Shown: positions 1 to 9,254, numbered from the stretch's first letter. The stretch is 64,000 bases of DNA from Roseiarcus sp963806935 (GCA_963806935.1 CAWEAT010000029.1:62001-126000), one strand, 5' to 3'. Notes: a model not told the origin generated them from the letters alone. Numbers and translations: made by a program.

Positions 1-587
1 TTGAGGCCGCCGCTTCCGTAGGGTGGACGCTTGACGGCCGCGGCGATCAGGGTCGCGTCCACCAGCGTGCCGCGCTTGACGATCAGGCCCAGCGCGTCGA
101 GCTGCCGGTTCGTCTCAAGAAGCAGAGCCGCCGAAAGCCCAAGCTTGTCGATCGTCTGACGAAAGCGCCAGATCGAGGCGTGGTCCGGCGTCTCGACCTC
201 GAGCGGCAAGCCGCAGAAGCGGCGGAACGACAACCGATCCCGGACCGCTTCCTCCGCCCCGGGATCGGAGAGCGTGTGCCACTGCTCAAGAAGCAGGATC
301 TTGAACATCGTCAAGGGCGGATAGCCCGGCGCGCCCCGCCTCGACGCATGAATCGGAGCCAGCAAAGCCTCGAACGCGCCCCAGTCGAACGCCTGCTCGA
401 TCCGATCCAGAAACCCTCCACCCCTCGCATAACCGCTGACCAGCGCGTCCACAAACGAAGGCTGAGACAAATCACGACGAGACATCAGCGAATCATCCTC
501 TCCGGCAACACCACCCAGAGAATCAAATTCGGCCGACTTCTGCAAAGCTCTCTGTCGTCGAAAAAAGATCGAGCCGTCTTCCGCCAT
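1..587 (-). CDS. IS5-family transposase, N-terminal part (runs off window)
   Basis: This is the N-terminal half of a transposase read on the reverse strand; the C-terminal catalytic part lies beyond the window start. The translation begins MAEDGSIFFRRQRALQ. It then shows the IS5/DUF772-type core: YPPLTMFKILLLEQWHTLSD, DRLSFRRFCGLPLE, TPDHASIWRFR and GTLVDATLIAAAVK, the last containing the first Asp of the DDE triad. I chose the ATG at 585-587; an in-frame ATG at 483-485 (MSRRDLSQPS) is a possible later start. Terminal inverted repeats could not be identified with one end missing. Family assignment rests on motif resemblance. Confidence 0.85.
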   Translation of the reverse strand, partial: MAEDGSIFFRRQRALQKSAEFDSLGGVAGEDDSLMSRRDLSQPSFVDALVSGYARGGGFLDRIEQAFDWGAFEALLAPIHASRRGAPGYPPLTMFKILLLEQWHTLSDPGAEEAVRDRLSFRRFCGLPLEVETPDHASIWRFRQTIDKLGLSAALLLETNRQLDALGLIVKRGTLVDATLIAAAVKRPPYGSGGL

Positions 588-670
588 CGAATTCCGTAGT
601 TGCGGAGACAGGCGATCGTTTGTCCCGCGCAGCGGACTGCGCTAGCCTGCGAGGCGGGATGGAGGGCGCC

Positions 671-908
671 ATGGATCTGGACGAGCCGGCCGACGTCTAC
701 TGGACGGAGGAAATGTCTCCGAACGTCGTGCGCGGCGCCGAGAAGAAGAAGTCGTGCGAGACCATCGCGGAAGCCGTGCGGTTCGTCATGGAGACTTTGC
801 CTGAGCCGCTCCGGGCGGGCGCCTATATCGGCGCGGACAAAGACCTCGACCTTCGAGGAAATCCGGGCGATCTACGACAGCGCCGAATACGCCGCCTTCA
901 AAGGCTGA
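671..908 (+). CDS. Small hypothetical protein, frame broken near 845
   Basis: The first part reads MDLDEPADVYWTEEMSPNVV and continues into a conserved-looking helix (SCETIAEAVRFVMETLPEPL). At about 840-850 the frame shifts by one base, after which STFEEIRAIYDSAEYAAFKG is read to a TGA at 906-908. The two halves make one plausible protein of about 78 residues; without the correction the frame runs on into the downstream palindromic repeat. I do not recognise a named function. Confidence 0.5.
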
Positions 909-928
909 GCCTGACGCATCCTCGCTTT

Positions 929-1004
929 GTCATTCCCGCGCAAGCGGGAATGCCAGAGTCCCATCCGCGGCTTATTCGGGTGCCCGCTTTCGCGGGCATG
1001 ACAG
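929..1004. repeat. Dispersed palindromic repeat, copy 1
   Basis: The left arm contains TCATTCCCGCGCAAGCGGGA (hairpin CCCGC-GCAA-GCGGG). The right arm contains GCCCGCTTTCGCGGGC followed by ATGACAG. The outer ends (GTCAT and ATGAC) are also complementary, so the whole unit can fold as a cruciform. Related copies lie at 5370-5444, 61742-61815 and 61883-61958. The rest of 1005-1161 holds nothing I can call. Confidence 0.8.
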
Positions 1005-1161
1005 GACGGGCATGACAGGAAGTGTCATCGGATGGACTTCCGCCTGCGATTGCTTCAATCCCGGCCCGCCCGCCTAGTGGTTAAAAATCTATCGCTCAGG
1101 ACCTGGTGCGAAGATCGCTGAAGGGTGGAAATCGGAAGCGGTCATTTGGCTACCTACATCC

Positions 1162-1869
1162 ATGTCCATGCTTAAATCTTTCGGATCAGACGTTTGGGTT
1201 GCCGATGGCGGCGTCGTCTCGTTTCACGGTTTCGACTATCCGACGCGGATGGTGATCGTGCGGCTCGCTGACGGTGGGCTCTGGCTGTGGTCGCCAGTGA
1301 AGAAAAATGCGGAAATTGAAGGCGAGGTACGCGCGCTGGGGCCGGTTCGACACATCGTCAGCCCCAACAAGTTGCACTACCTGTTCCTGGGTGAATGGCA
1401 GGCGGCGTTTCCAAACGCGAAATTGTGGGGCACAGCGTCGACGATCGCCAAATGTCGCGACCTCAAATTTTCGGAGACGCTTGCCGACGACCCGCCATCG
1501 GACTGGATCGGGCAGATCGACCAAGCCTACTTCACCAACTCGCCTTTCGTGGACGAACTGATTTTCTTCCATCGCAGGTCACGCACCGTCATCATCGCCG
1601 ACCTATCGCAAACCTTTAGCGAGGCGTTCCTGAAGCTTCACTGGCCATGGTGGATGCGGGTCATCGCGAGGATGTCGAAAATGATTGAGGGGTCGGGCTA
1701 CCCGCCAATCGATTACCGGATCAGCTTCCGCCACCGCGCAAGCGCACGGCCCAAAATCCGCGCCCTGATTGACAAGCATCCCGAGCATGTCGTGGTCGCG
1801 CACGGAGAGGTTGTTCGGACGGACGGCGAGGCGTTTCTGCGACGCGCCTTTTCATGGCTGTGTCGATGA
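1162..1869 (+). CDS. DUF4336 domain-containing protein
   Basis: This 235-residue soluble protein matches the DUF4336 family along its length. Recognisable segments are the N-terminal VWVADGGVVSFHGFDYPTRM, the central VRHIVSPNKLHYLFLGEWQ (residues about 65-85) and a late VVVAHGEVV. The fold resembles metallo-beta-lactamase-like proteins (the H in SPNKLHYLFLGEW and a late AHGE), but the full HxHxDH motif is not present and no activity can be assigned. It stands alone, with xthA starting 91 bases downstream. Confidence 0.8.
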   Translation: MSMLKSFGSDVWVADGGVVSFHGFDYPTRMVIVRLADGGLWLWSPVKKNAEIEGEVRALGPVRHIVSPNKLHYLFLGEWQAAFPNAKLWGTASTIAKCRDLKFSETLADDPPSDWIGQIDQAYFTNSPFVDELIFFHRRSRTVIIADLSQTFSEAFLKLHWPWWMRVIARMSKMIEGSGYPPIDYRISFRHRASARPKIRALIDKHPEHVVVAHGEVVRTDGEAFLRRAFSWLCR

Positions 1870-1960
1870 ATCAGCGTCCGCAACGGATCGAATGCGGACT
1901 GTGGCGCGCTTCGCCGTAAGGCGCCAAGCGTCCGGTTCGAACCACTAGCGTTTTGGCCTG

Positions 1961-2743
1961 ATGAAGATCGCGACCTTCAACATCAACAACGTGAACCGGC
2001 GCCTCGCCAATCTCCTCGATTGGCTCGAGTCCGCGAAGCCCGATGTCGTGTGCCTGCAGGAGCTCAAATGCGCCGGCGCCGATTTTCCCGCCGCCGCGAT
2101 CGAGGCTGCGGGCTATGCGGCGGTCTGGCGGGGACAGAAGACCTGGAACGGGGTCGCGATCCTGTCGCGGCGAGGCGCGCCGGTGGAAACGAACGCCGCT
2201 CTGCCCGGCGATCCGGCCGACAGGGAGGCGCGCTACATCGAAGCCGCCGTTCACGGAATTCTCGTCTGCTGCCTCTACCTGCCGAACGGCAATCCTCAGC
2301 CCGGGCCCAAGTTCGACTATAAGCTCGCCTGGTTCCGGCGGCTCGAAAAGCACGCGAAGGGGCTCCTGGACGCCGACGTCCCGGCGATCCTGTGCGGAGA
2401 TTTCAACGTCGCGCCGACTTCGCTCGACATCTATCCGACCAAGTCCTGGGACGACGACGCGCTGATCCATCCGAAAAGCCGCGCCGCCTTCGCCCGTCTG
2501 GTCGGCCAGGGGTGGACGGACGCTCTGCGCGTGAAGCATCCCGACGAGCGCGTCTACACATTCTGGCATTACATGCGCCATCGCTGGGAGCGCGACGCCG
2601 GGCTCAGGCTCGACCATCTGCTGCTCAGCCCGTCGCTCAAGCCGAGGCTTAAAGGCGCCGGCGTCGACCGCATGGTGCGGGGACGGCAGGGCGCGAGCGA
2701 TCACGCTCCGGTATGGGTAACGCTCAGCGAGGCCGGAAAGTAA
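1961..2743 (+). CDS. xthA: Exodeoxyribonuclease III (AP endonuclease)
   Basis: This 260-residue enzyme of the ExoIII family cleaves at abasic sites and degrades 3' ends during base-excision repair. The diagnostic sequence is present in order: MKIATFNINNVNRRL, CLQELK (metal-binding Glu), LYLPNGN, the catalytic Tyr region, LCGDFNVAP (Asp/Asn active site), and the C-terminal LRLDHLLLSP and GASDHAPVW (catalytic Asp-His). Length is normal for the family. The last codons (GAGGCCGGAAAG) are duplicated 170 bases downstream as part of a repeat block. Confidence 0.95.
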   Translation: MKIATFNINNVNRRLANLLDWLESAKPDVVCLQELKCAGADFPAAAIEAAGYAAVWRGQKTWNGVAILSRRGAPVETNAALPGDPADREARYIEAAVHGILVCCLYLPNGNPQPGPKFDYKLAWFRRLEKHAKGLLDADVPAILCGDFNVAPTSLDIYPTKSWDDDALIHPKSRAAFARLVGQGWTDALRVKHPDERVYTFWHYMRHRWERDAGLRLDHLLLSPSLKPRLKGAGVDRMVRGRQGASDHAPVWVTLSEAGK

Positions 2744-2753
2744 CCGCAACCCT

Positions 2754-3052
2754 CCTCTCCCCTTGCGGGAGAGGGGTTGGGCGCGAGAGCGCCTTGCGGC
2801 GGACCCCTCATCCGTCGCTTCGCGCCCCCTTCTCCCGCAAGGGGAGAAGGGGGGCGGGTGCGCGGACCCGAGCGGCTCTTCTCGACCCGCAGACCCCCCG
2901 AGGCCGGAAAGTAGCCGGCTGCCGTTGCGACCCCCCTCTCCCCTTGCGGGAGAGGGGTTGGGGGTGAGGGGTCTGGCGCGAGAGCGCCTTCCTGCGCGGA
3001 ACCCCTCATCCGTCGCCTTCGGCGACACCTTCTCCCACAAGGGGAGAAGGGG
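2754..3052. repeat. Two tandem CTCTCCCC-type palindromic repeats
   Basis: Two related units (about 2754-2854 and 2936-3052) each start with CCTCTCCCCTTGCGGGAGAG and end with a complementary CTTCTCCC..AAGGGGAGAAGG hairpin, with GAGAGCGCCTT and CCCCTCATCCGTCG in between. Between them, 2899-2914 repeats the end of xthA (cgaggccggaaagta, also at 2729-2743). The second unit therefore appears to have arisen by tandem duplication with a 170-base period. They fill the space between xthA and the convergent gene. Confidence 0.8.
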
Positions 3053-3074
3053 CGCTGGCGAGCGAGCTCGGCGC

Positions 3075-3588
3075 TTACTGGCAGGCGTCCCAGAAGCCCT
3101 GGCGGTAGCTCGGATCGGTGTAATACCAGCACAGGCCCGGGGCCGGCGGCTGGCCGGCATAGGCGATGGCCGCGCCGGTGGCGAGAACGCCGAGCGCCGC
3201 CCCGGCCGCGATCGCGCCGCCGGGACCCCAGCCATATGCGGGCCGCGCCCAGCCGCCGTAGCCGCGATAGACTCCGCCGTGATAGCCGTAGGTCTCCGGG
3301 GCGATAGCCATAGGCTCCGCCGCGATAGACCCCGCCGCCGTGGTAGACGCCGCCGCCGCCATAGCCCGGACGACCGCCCCAGGTTCCGCCGCGATGGTAG
3401 ACGCCGCCGCGAGGCCCGACGGCGGTCGCGCCGCGATGGACCACCACGACCTTCGAGATCAGGCCGTCATTCAGGCCTGCGGCCGGGCCGGCGCCCTCAA
3501 CCATCTCGATCGCGCCCGCTGGCGGCGCGCTCAAAGCGGAAAGCGCGATCGCCACGCACGCGCTTTTCACCAAACTCGACCGAACCAT
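3075..3588 (-). CDS. Exported Gly/Tyr-rich protein ending GLCWYYTD..QGFWDACQ (copy A), frame broken
   Basis: The start MVRSSLVKSACVAIALSALS is preceded by a good ribosome site (aaggaggaatgcc) and forms a signal peptide cleaved near PPAGAIE. A Gly/Tyr-rich stretch with repeated GGVYHGG and GGVYRGG follows, then a hydrophobic Gly/Ala segment (GGAIAAGAALGVLATGAAIA) and the terminal GLCWYYTDPSYRQGFWDACQ. The frame shifts by one base near 3300-3315, in a CCCC run, before YGYHGGVYRGY. A paralogue lies at 14517-15145 with the same layout. Function is unknown; it may be an envelope protein. Confidence 0.7.
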
Positions 3589-3772
3589 GGCATTCCTCCT
3601 TGTTCGCGGCTCGCGCTCTAACCCAATCACCGGGTTATGGCACAAAACCGGCGCCGAGGCGAAGTCCGGGAGGCGTCATTGTTAATGCGGCCTATCGACG
3701 CTCGCCGCTGCCGGAGCCGATGCGCCGGCGGCCACCCTCGGGCCGGGGCGCTCGCCCGGGCGTGGCGGGCGC

Positions 3773-5255
3773 TCAGAAGGTGAAGGCGTAGACCTTGCCG
3801 CCGCCGGTGACGAAGAGCCTGCCGTCGGCGGCGATCAGGGTCTGAAAATTGGTCGTGCCGAGCAAGGGTTGCGGCGGGGCGAGAAGCGCGCCGCTGTCGC
3901 CCCTGTAGGCGTAGAGCCGGTTGTCGCCGTGGGAGCCGATGGCGAAGACGATCGGATCCGAGCCTCCCTCGGCGGTGGTGACGATCGGCCCGCCCAAGTG
4001 GCTCACGACCTTGTTGCACCAGGCGGTCGAGATCGCCGGCTTGGGGTCGGCGCTGATCTTGAGGACCAGAAGTCCCTTCCCCGACGGGTCGGGCGGACAG
4101 TTCGCGCCCTCCACCTCGAGCGCGACAAAGACGCCGTCGCCGGCGCTCCAGACGGCCGGGGACGCGATGGCGCGCGCGGGCGTCACGTGAGCGCTCGCCA
4201 GCTCGCCGCCGACGCCGCCGAGGTTGTCGCGGTCGAGAAGATAGGCGACGCCGTCCTTTCCGATGGCGAGGATCAGTTTCCGGACGCCCCCGCCGCTCGG
4301 GACGTCGAGGGGGATCGGCGCCGTGCCGCCAAGGTCAAGGTCGTGAGCGTCGAGATCCTTCCAGTCCGAGGGGGCGAAATAATCGCGCTCGCTGACCGGG
4401 CGGGCGAGGTCGGGACCGAAGCGCAGCACCGCTTCGCCGTCGCCCCATTCCCTGGCGCCCATGGTGTTGCCGGTCGCGACGAACAGCGACTTTCCGTCGC
4501 TGGAGACGCCGCCCTGCGCCCAGACGCCGCCGCCTCGGGCGCGGGTCGAAAAGCTTACGACCTTGCCCGGCTCCGCAGTCGAAAAGCCGATGACCCGCCC
4601 GTAATAGACGCCGCAATCGCCGGCGAGGCCGCCATAGGGAACAAACACCCGACCGCCGGAGAGGGCGAGCGCGCTGCGCTGGTTCTGCGTCATCGGGTCG
4701 AAGCTGCCGTCGAGCGCCGTCGCCACATCGACCGGCCAGCCGGGCTCGACCGATCCGTCGGCGAGCGAAAGCGCGTAAACTTCGTGCCGCGGATGACCGT
4801 CGCGCATGACCATCGCGTCGAGATAAAGGCTCGCGCGCGCCTGATCGATCACCGGCGTGCCGGTTACGCCGAGAGGCCAGATGTCGCCGCATTTGAACCC
4901 GGCGCTGGCGCCGTTGTCGATCGGGTCGCCAAGCTTCCGCGTCCAGATCTCGGTCCCGGTCTTCTCGTCGAACGCGTAGACCTCGTTTTCCTCGGTCGCC
5001 ACAATCAAGACGCCCGCGCCGGTTTTCGGCGTCGCGCCACAGGAGCGGCTGCGCATAGACCTCGCCGCGATAGGCCGCGTTGAACGTGAGATCGGGACGC
5101 AGGCCACGCGCGCGCTCATAGGTGAGACCGGGCATGACGTACCTGCCGGAGCGATCGGGCGCGCCGTGGTAGGCAAGGATCAGGGAATCGGCCGCGGCCG
5201 GAACGGAAGCGGCCATCGCCGCGGCGAGCGCGCCGGCGAGCATTGCGATGCGCAT
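3773..5255 (-). CDS. Exported PQQ-like beta-propeller protein, frame broken near 5035
   Basis: The N-terminus MRIAMLAGALAAAMAASVPA is a signal peptide. It leads to YHGAPDRSGRYVMPGLTYER, typical of the start of quinoprotein-like propellers. After a one-base frameshift near 5035 the protein continues with propeller blades: VLIVATEENEVYAFDEKTG, EIWTRKLG, ALSLADGSVEPGWPV, LFVATGNTMG, and ending GGGKVYAFTF. It totals roughly 490 residues. The VYAFD/YALSLADG repeats resemble PQQ-binding-like repeats, but I see no dehydrogenase catalytic set, so it may be a structural or BamB-like propeller. The protein is likely periplasmic. Confidence 0.75.
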
Positions 5256-5369
5256 GACGACCTTGTGAGCGGCCCCTGGACGGCCCGCCCAGCCATTATC
5301 CGCGCCGCGGACGAAAGGGCAAGCGGAGGCCCGCGCTCGCGGCGGCGCGCTTTCAGATGGAATCGCTTT

Positions 5370-5444
5370 GTCATTCCCGCGCAAGAGCGGGAAGCCAGAG
5401 CCGCGTTGGAGCCTCGGCTGGATGCCCGCGCTCGCGGGCATGAC
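5370..5444. repeat. Dispersed palindromic repeat, copy 2
   Basis: This has the same layout as 929-1004: TGTCATTCCCGCGCAAGAGC on the left, the internal CCGCGTTGGAGCC, and GATGCCCGCGCTCGCGGGCA then TGACA on the right. It sits between two reverse-strand genes, 115 bases upstream of the propeller gene. Confidence 0.8.
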
Positions 5445-5473
5445 AGGAATCGCGCCGGCTGACGTCCGGTGCC

Positions 5474-6364
5474 CTAGACAGGCAATCGCTCGAGATCGGC
5501 GATGAGCTTGGGCCCGGACGGCTGCCATTTGAGCTTCTTGCGCGTCTCTTCGCTCGAGGCGGGCATGTCGCGCGCCGCGAGATGCGCGAGCCAGCCGAAA
5601 TAGGCCGGCGCCTCGACCGGTCCGATGGATTTGACCGGAAGCGAGAGGCGCCGGCCGACGGCCTCGGCGATGTCGCGCGCCGCGACGCCTTCCTCGGCGA
5701 CCGCGTTATAGACCGCGCCCGGCTCCGCCTTTTCGACCGCAAGCCGGTAAAGCCGGGCGACGTCGCTGACATGCGCGGCCGGCCAACGATTACGCCCGTC
5801 TCCGACATAGGCGAACACGCCCTTCTGCCGCGCGGTCATGATCCACGGGCTGATCAGGCCCTGCCGCTCGGGGTCATGAACCTGCGGCAGGCGCACGACG
5901 GAGACATTGACCCCGTTCGCAGTGGCGGCGTCGGCCGCCGCCTCCTCCGACGCGGCGCGGGGAAAGTCGCTCGAGGCTATTCTCGGCGCATCCTCCCTCG
6001 CCAGTTCGCCGGGGGGAACTCTGGCGATCGCGGTGCCCGAGGTCACGATGAGCGGCCGGCTGGAGCCGGCGAGCACGGAGCCGAGCGTCGTGATGACCCG
6101 CCGATCGGTCTCGCAATTCGCCGCGAACTGCGAGAAATCGTGGTTGAACGCGAGATGGACGACGCCGTCCGAGCGCGCCGCCCCTTCCTTCAGGCTGTCC
6201 GGATCGTCGATCGATCCGCGATAGACCTCGGCGCCAGCGGCGGCGAGCGCGGGCGACTTCTGATCCGATCGGGAGACGCCGATGACCTGATGGCCCGCGG
6301 CGATCAATTCCTTGACGAGGGCTGAACCGATAAATCCGGTCGCGCCGGTGACGAATACGCGCAT
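5474..6364 (-). CDS. NAD(P)-binding atypical SDR / epimerase-like protein (copy 1)
   Basis: This 296-residue protein has an N-terminal Rossmann motif GATGFIGSALVKELIAAGHQ (residues 7-26) and the second-strand SRSDQK. It also has the GSIDDPDSLKEG segment and VVHLAFNHDF, as in the SDR group of NAD-dependent epimerase-like proteins (SDR_a5-like). No canonical YxxxK active site is visible, which is common in this group. It shares more than half its sequence with the next gene (6390-7292), lying 25 bases away, so the two are a tandem duplication and probably one transcript. The substrate is unknown. Confidence 0.85.
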   Translation of the reverse strand: MRVFVTGATGFIGSALVKELIAAGHQVIGVSRSDQKSPALAAAGAEVYRGSIDDPDSLKEGAARSDGVVHLAFNHDFSQFAANCETDRRVITTLGSVLAGSSRPLIVTSGTAIARVPPGELAREDAPRIASSDFPRAASEEAAADAATANGVNVSVVRLPQVHDPERQGLISPWIMTARQKGVFAYVGDGRNRWPAAHVSDVARLYRLAVEKAEPGAVYNAVAEEGVAARDIAEAVGRRLSLPVKSIGPVEAPAYFGWLAHLAARDMPASSEETRKKLKWQPSGPKLIADLERLPV

Positions 6365-6389
6365 GATGAAGTCCTCTGATGATGTTCGT

Positions 6390-7292
6390 TCAAGCCGGTA
6401 GCGTCTCGTGTGCGAAATAGGACTCGATGTCGGCGATGAGCCCGGGCCCGGTCGGCCGCCAGCCGAGCAGGGAGCGGGTTCGCTCGCTCGCGGCCGGGCA
6501 GTCGACGGCCGCGAAGCGGGCGAACCAGCCGAAGTGCTCCGCCGCCTCTTCCGGCGACTGTGAGACGACGGGGACGTTCAGCCGCCGTCCGATCACCCCG
6601 GCGATGTCCTTGAACGGCAGGCCTTCCTCAGCGACCGCGTGGAACGGACCCCCTTCCGCCCCGCGCTCGATGGCGAGCCTGTAAACGCGCGCCGCGTCGG
6701 TGCGATGCGCGGCCGGCCAGCGGTTCAGCCCCTCGCCGATATAGGGAGAGACGCCCTTCTCCCTGGCGAGAGCAATGACGCGGGAAACAAAACCATGCTC
6801 GCCGAGCCCATGCACGGAGACGGGAAGCCGCACTGTTGTCGCCCGGACGCCTTGGCTCACGAGGGCCGCGACGGCGGCCTCGGGATTGCGCGGAAAGGCG
6901 GGAGAATCCTCGGGGGCCGGGGTGTGTTCGGTCGCGACCTGGCCGGGCGAGAGCGCGGCCATGCCGTTCGTCACGATGAGCGGACGGTCGGAGCCCATGA
7001 GCGCGGCGCCGATCGCATCGATCGCGCGCCGCTCGTCGGCGCCGTTCTCCCCGAACCTCGAGAAGTCATGGTTGAAAGCGAGATGGATCACCCCGTCCGC
7101 CTGCGCAACGCCGCGCTTGAGGCTCTCCAGATCCTGAAGCGAGCCTCGGTGGACTCTCGCGCCCGCGGCGGCAAGAGCCGCGGCCTTCTCGTCCGAACGG
7201 CAAAGGCCGAGCACTTGATGTCCGGCCGCGATCAGATCCTTGACGACGGCGGACCCGACCCAGCCGGTCGCGCCGGTGACGAACACACGCAT
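6390..7292 (-). CDS. NAD(P)-binding atypical SDR / epimerase-like protein (copy 2)
   Basis: This 300-residue paralogue of the downstream gene has GATGWVGSAVVKDLIAAGHQ at the N-terminus, then LCRSDEKAAALAAAGA, GVIHLAFNHDFSRFGENGAD and RLPVSVHGLGEHGFVSRVI. It is the first gene of the pair and starts opposite the HTH regulator at 7372. That divergent layout, with the inverted repeat at 7298-7319, suggests the regulator controls the pair. Confidence 0.87.
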   Translation of the reverse strand: MRVFVTGATGWVGSAVVKDLIAAGHQVLGLCRSDEKAAALAAAGARVHRGSLQDLESLKRGVAQADGVIHLAFNHDFSRFGENGADERRAIDAIGAALMGSDRPLIVTNGMAALSPGQVATEHTPAPEDSPAFPRNPEAAVAALVSQGVRATTVRLPVSVHGLGEHGFVSRVIALAREKGVSPYIGEGLNRWPAAHRTDAARVYRLAIERGAEGGPFHAVAEEGLPFKDIAGVIGRRLNVPVVSQSPEEAAEHFGWFARFAAVDCPAASERTRSLLGWRPTGPGLIADIESYFAHETLPA

Positions 7293-7297
7293 GACAG

Positions 7298-7319
7298 GTC
7301 TCCAAAATTCGCTGGAGAC
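7298..7319. promoter_or_regulatory. Inverted repeat GTCTCCA-N8-TGGAGAC, candidate operator
   Basis: A perfect 7-base inverted repeat with an 8-base spacer lies 5 bases upstream of the SDR pair start, in the divergent gap shared with the HTH gene. The rest of the gap (7320-7371) is AT-rich (TAGTGATATTATCGTATTAT) and probably holds the promoters. Operator function is inferred from position and symmetry only. Confidence 0.4.
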
Positions 7320-7371
7320 AAACTTGTGCTCGCCCGCTATTGTAGTAAAGTAGTGATATTATCGTATTATA

Positions 7372-8211
7372 ATGGCTAACAGGATGGACGCGCGCGTCAC
7401 GCACGAGAACCGGCTCGGCGGCTACTTGAAGGATCGCCGCACGAAGCTCGACCCGGCCTCGTTCGGCTTGTCGGCGGGGCGTCGCCGCACGCCCGGGCTC
7501 AGGCGCGAGGAAGTGGCGCAGCGCGCCAACATCAGTCCGACCTGGTATACATGGCTTGAGCAGGGACGGGGCGGCGCGCCGTCAGCCGAGGTGCTCGACC
7601 GCATTTCGCGCGCTCTCATGCTGACGGATGTCGAGCGCGAGCACCTGTTCCTGGTCGGCCTCGGCCGCCCGCCCGAGGCCCGTTACAACGCGGCCGGGGG
7701 CGTGACGCCACGGCTGCAGCGCGTCCTCGATGCGCTCGACCCGTGCCCAGCCGTGGTCAGGACCGCGATTTGGGACGTCGTGGCGTGGAACCGGGCCGCG
7801 ACGGTGATCTTCGGAGACTATGGAGCCGCGCCGCCGGAGCAGCGAAACATCCTGCGTTACTTCTTCCTCGACCCGCGCGCCCGGGCCTCGCAGTACGATT
7901 GGGAGAGCGTGGCGCGGTTCGTGCTCGGCGCGTTCAGGGCGGACGCGGTCCGCGCCGGCGCAGCGGCCGAGGTCGAGCCTCTCATCGACGAGCTCCGCCG
8001 CCTCAGTCCGGAGTTCAGGTCGATGTGGCGCGACAATGACGTCCGCGGCCATCACGGCGAAGCGGTCAAGCACATCAAGCACCCGACGCTCGGCCCGCTC
8101 GCCATCGAATATTCGGCGTTCGCGGTCGATGGCCGAACGGACCTGACCATGGTCGTCTACAATCCGGCGACGCCGAAAGACGCGGAACGGATCAAGTCGT
8201 TGCTCGCGTGA
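7372..8211 (+). CDS. Helix-turn-helix regulator with MmyB-like ligand-binding domain
   Basis: This is a 279-residue transcription factor. Residues about 15-75 are an XRE-type HTH of the MmyB class (LGGYLKDRRTKLDPASFGLS, RRTPGLRREEVAQRANISPT, WYTWLEQGRG). Residues about 105-275 match the MmyB ligand-binding domain (VVAWNRAATVIFGDY, NILRYFFLDPRAR, HPTLGPLAIEYSAFAVDGR). Family members typically regulate an adjacent reductase or dehydrogenase gene, which fits the divergent SDR pair. The start could be 7372 or the in-frame ATG at 7384. Confidence 0.9.
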   Translation: MANRMDARVTHENRLGGYLKDRRTKLDPASFGLSAGRRRTPGLRREEVAQRANISPTWYTWLEQGRGGAPSAEVLDRISRALMLTDVEREHLFLVGLGRPPEARYNAAGGVTPRLQRVLDALDPCPAVVRTAIWDVVAWNRAATVIFGDYGAAPPEQRNILRYFFLDPRARASQYDWESVARFVLGAFRADAVRAGAAAEVEPLIDELRRLSPEFRSMWRDNDVRGHHGEAVKHIKHPTLGPLAIEYSAFAVDGRTDLTMVVYNPATPKDAERIKSLLA

Positions 8212-8264
8212 CCGGGAGTCGGAATCCGCACGGGATCGAGCCTCAAGGGACAAGGACGAGATCC

Positions 8265-8975
8265 ATGAACGGGGTTCGCGCCCTCCTCTTCGATACATTC
8301 GGCACGCTCGTCGATTGGCGAGGCGGCATGATCGCGCATCTCGCGTCGTGGGGAGAGGCGCATGGCGTTCGGGCCGATTGGCCGGGCCTTGTCGATGCCT
8401 GGCGGGCGGATTATCCACCCTCCCTCGACCGCGTTCGCAAGGGGGAGCGGGCGTGGGCCAATCTCGACGTGCTGCACCGCGAGTCGTTCGAACGTCTGGC
8501 GCCGAGATTCGGCATTCCCGCGCAGAGCGACGAGAAACTGAACGCGCTCGCGCGATTCTGGCACGACTTGCCTGCATGGCCGGACGTCGTTGGCGGGCTC
8601 ACCCGGCTGAAGCCCCGGTACATGATCGCGCCGTTGTCGAACGGGCATGTGGCGCTTCTCGTTTCCCTGTCCAAATCGCTCGGGCTGCCGTGGGACATGG
8701 TCTTCGGCGCCGATCTCTTCCGGCATTACAAGCCCGACCCAGAGACCTACCTCGGCGCGGCGGCGCTTTTCGGCTGCGCGCCAAGTGAGACAATGATGGT
8801 CGCCGCCCACCCGTCCGACCTCGCCGGGGCGGCGCGCTACGGTCTGCGCACTTGCCATGTGTCGCGCCCGCTCGAATACGGCGAGGGCCAGGTCGTCGCG
8901 TCCGCGCCACCGGCGGGAACTTTCGACCTGATGGTCGGCGGCGTCGACGAACTGGCGGACTCGCTCTTGGGCTGA
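8265..8975 (+). CDS. Haloacid dehalogenase, type II (HAD family)
   Basis: This 236-residue HAD hydrolase is of the (S)-2-haloacid dehalogenase type. Motif I is LLFDTFGTLVDW with the nucleophilic Asp near residue 10. PLSNGHVALL carries motif II and FRHYKPDPETYLGAA motif III (Lys). MMVAAHPSDLAGAARYGLRT carries the acidic motif IV equivalent. The ATG at 8265 follows aaggacgag, which places the start better than upstream in-frame codons. The family acts on C-Cl bonds of 2-haloacids, but many members are general phosphatases, so the substrate is open. Confidence 0.85.
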   Translation: MNGVRALLFDTFGTLVDWRGGMIAHLASWGEAHGVRADWPGLVDAWRADYPPSLDRVRKGERAWANLDVLHRESFERLAPRFGIPAQSDEKLNALARFWHDLPAWPDVVGGLTRLKPRYMIAPLSNGHVALLVSLSKSLGLPWDMVFGADLFRHYKPDPETYLGAAALFGCAPSETMMVAAHPSDLAGAARYGLRTCHVSRPLEYGEGQVVASAPPAGTFDLMVGGVDELADSLLG

Positions 8976-9254
8976 ACGGGGAGGGGCGGGAGAGAATGGC
9001 GCGGGTCTGATTTGTTCTCGTCAATATAAATAACTTTTACCAATGAATATTTCTTTATAGATCACAATTCGAGGTCTTTCTTAAAATATAATAGAGCGTT
9101 CTGCCTTCGATTGGCCCAAAAATCGTAGAAAAACATCCTCACTTCCATGTTTCAACCAAAACGCTGTTCGCGGCTAGCAGTCCTATACTGAGAGCAGTCG
9201 TTGCTTCGGGGTCGGGTCCGAGTGCGGCTGGTCGTCAATCTTGAGAGGTCCGTC
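8976..9254. other. AT-rich gene-free stretch
   Basis: About 9005-9180 is strikingly AT-rich compared with its surroundings, for example TCAATATAAATAACTTTTAC and CTTAAAATATAATAGAGCG. I see no coding frame, tRNA or clear terminator. It probably holds the promoter of the small exported protein that follows. Confidence 0.4.
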
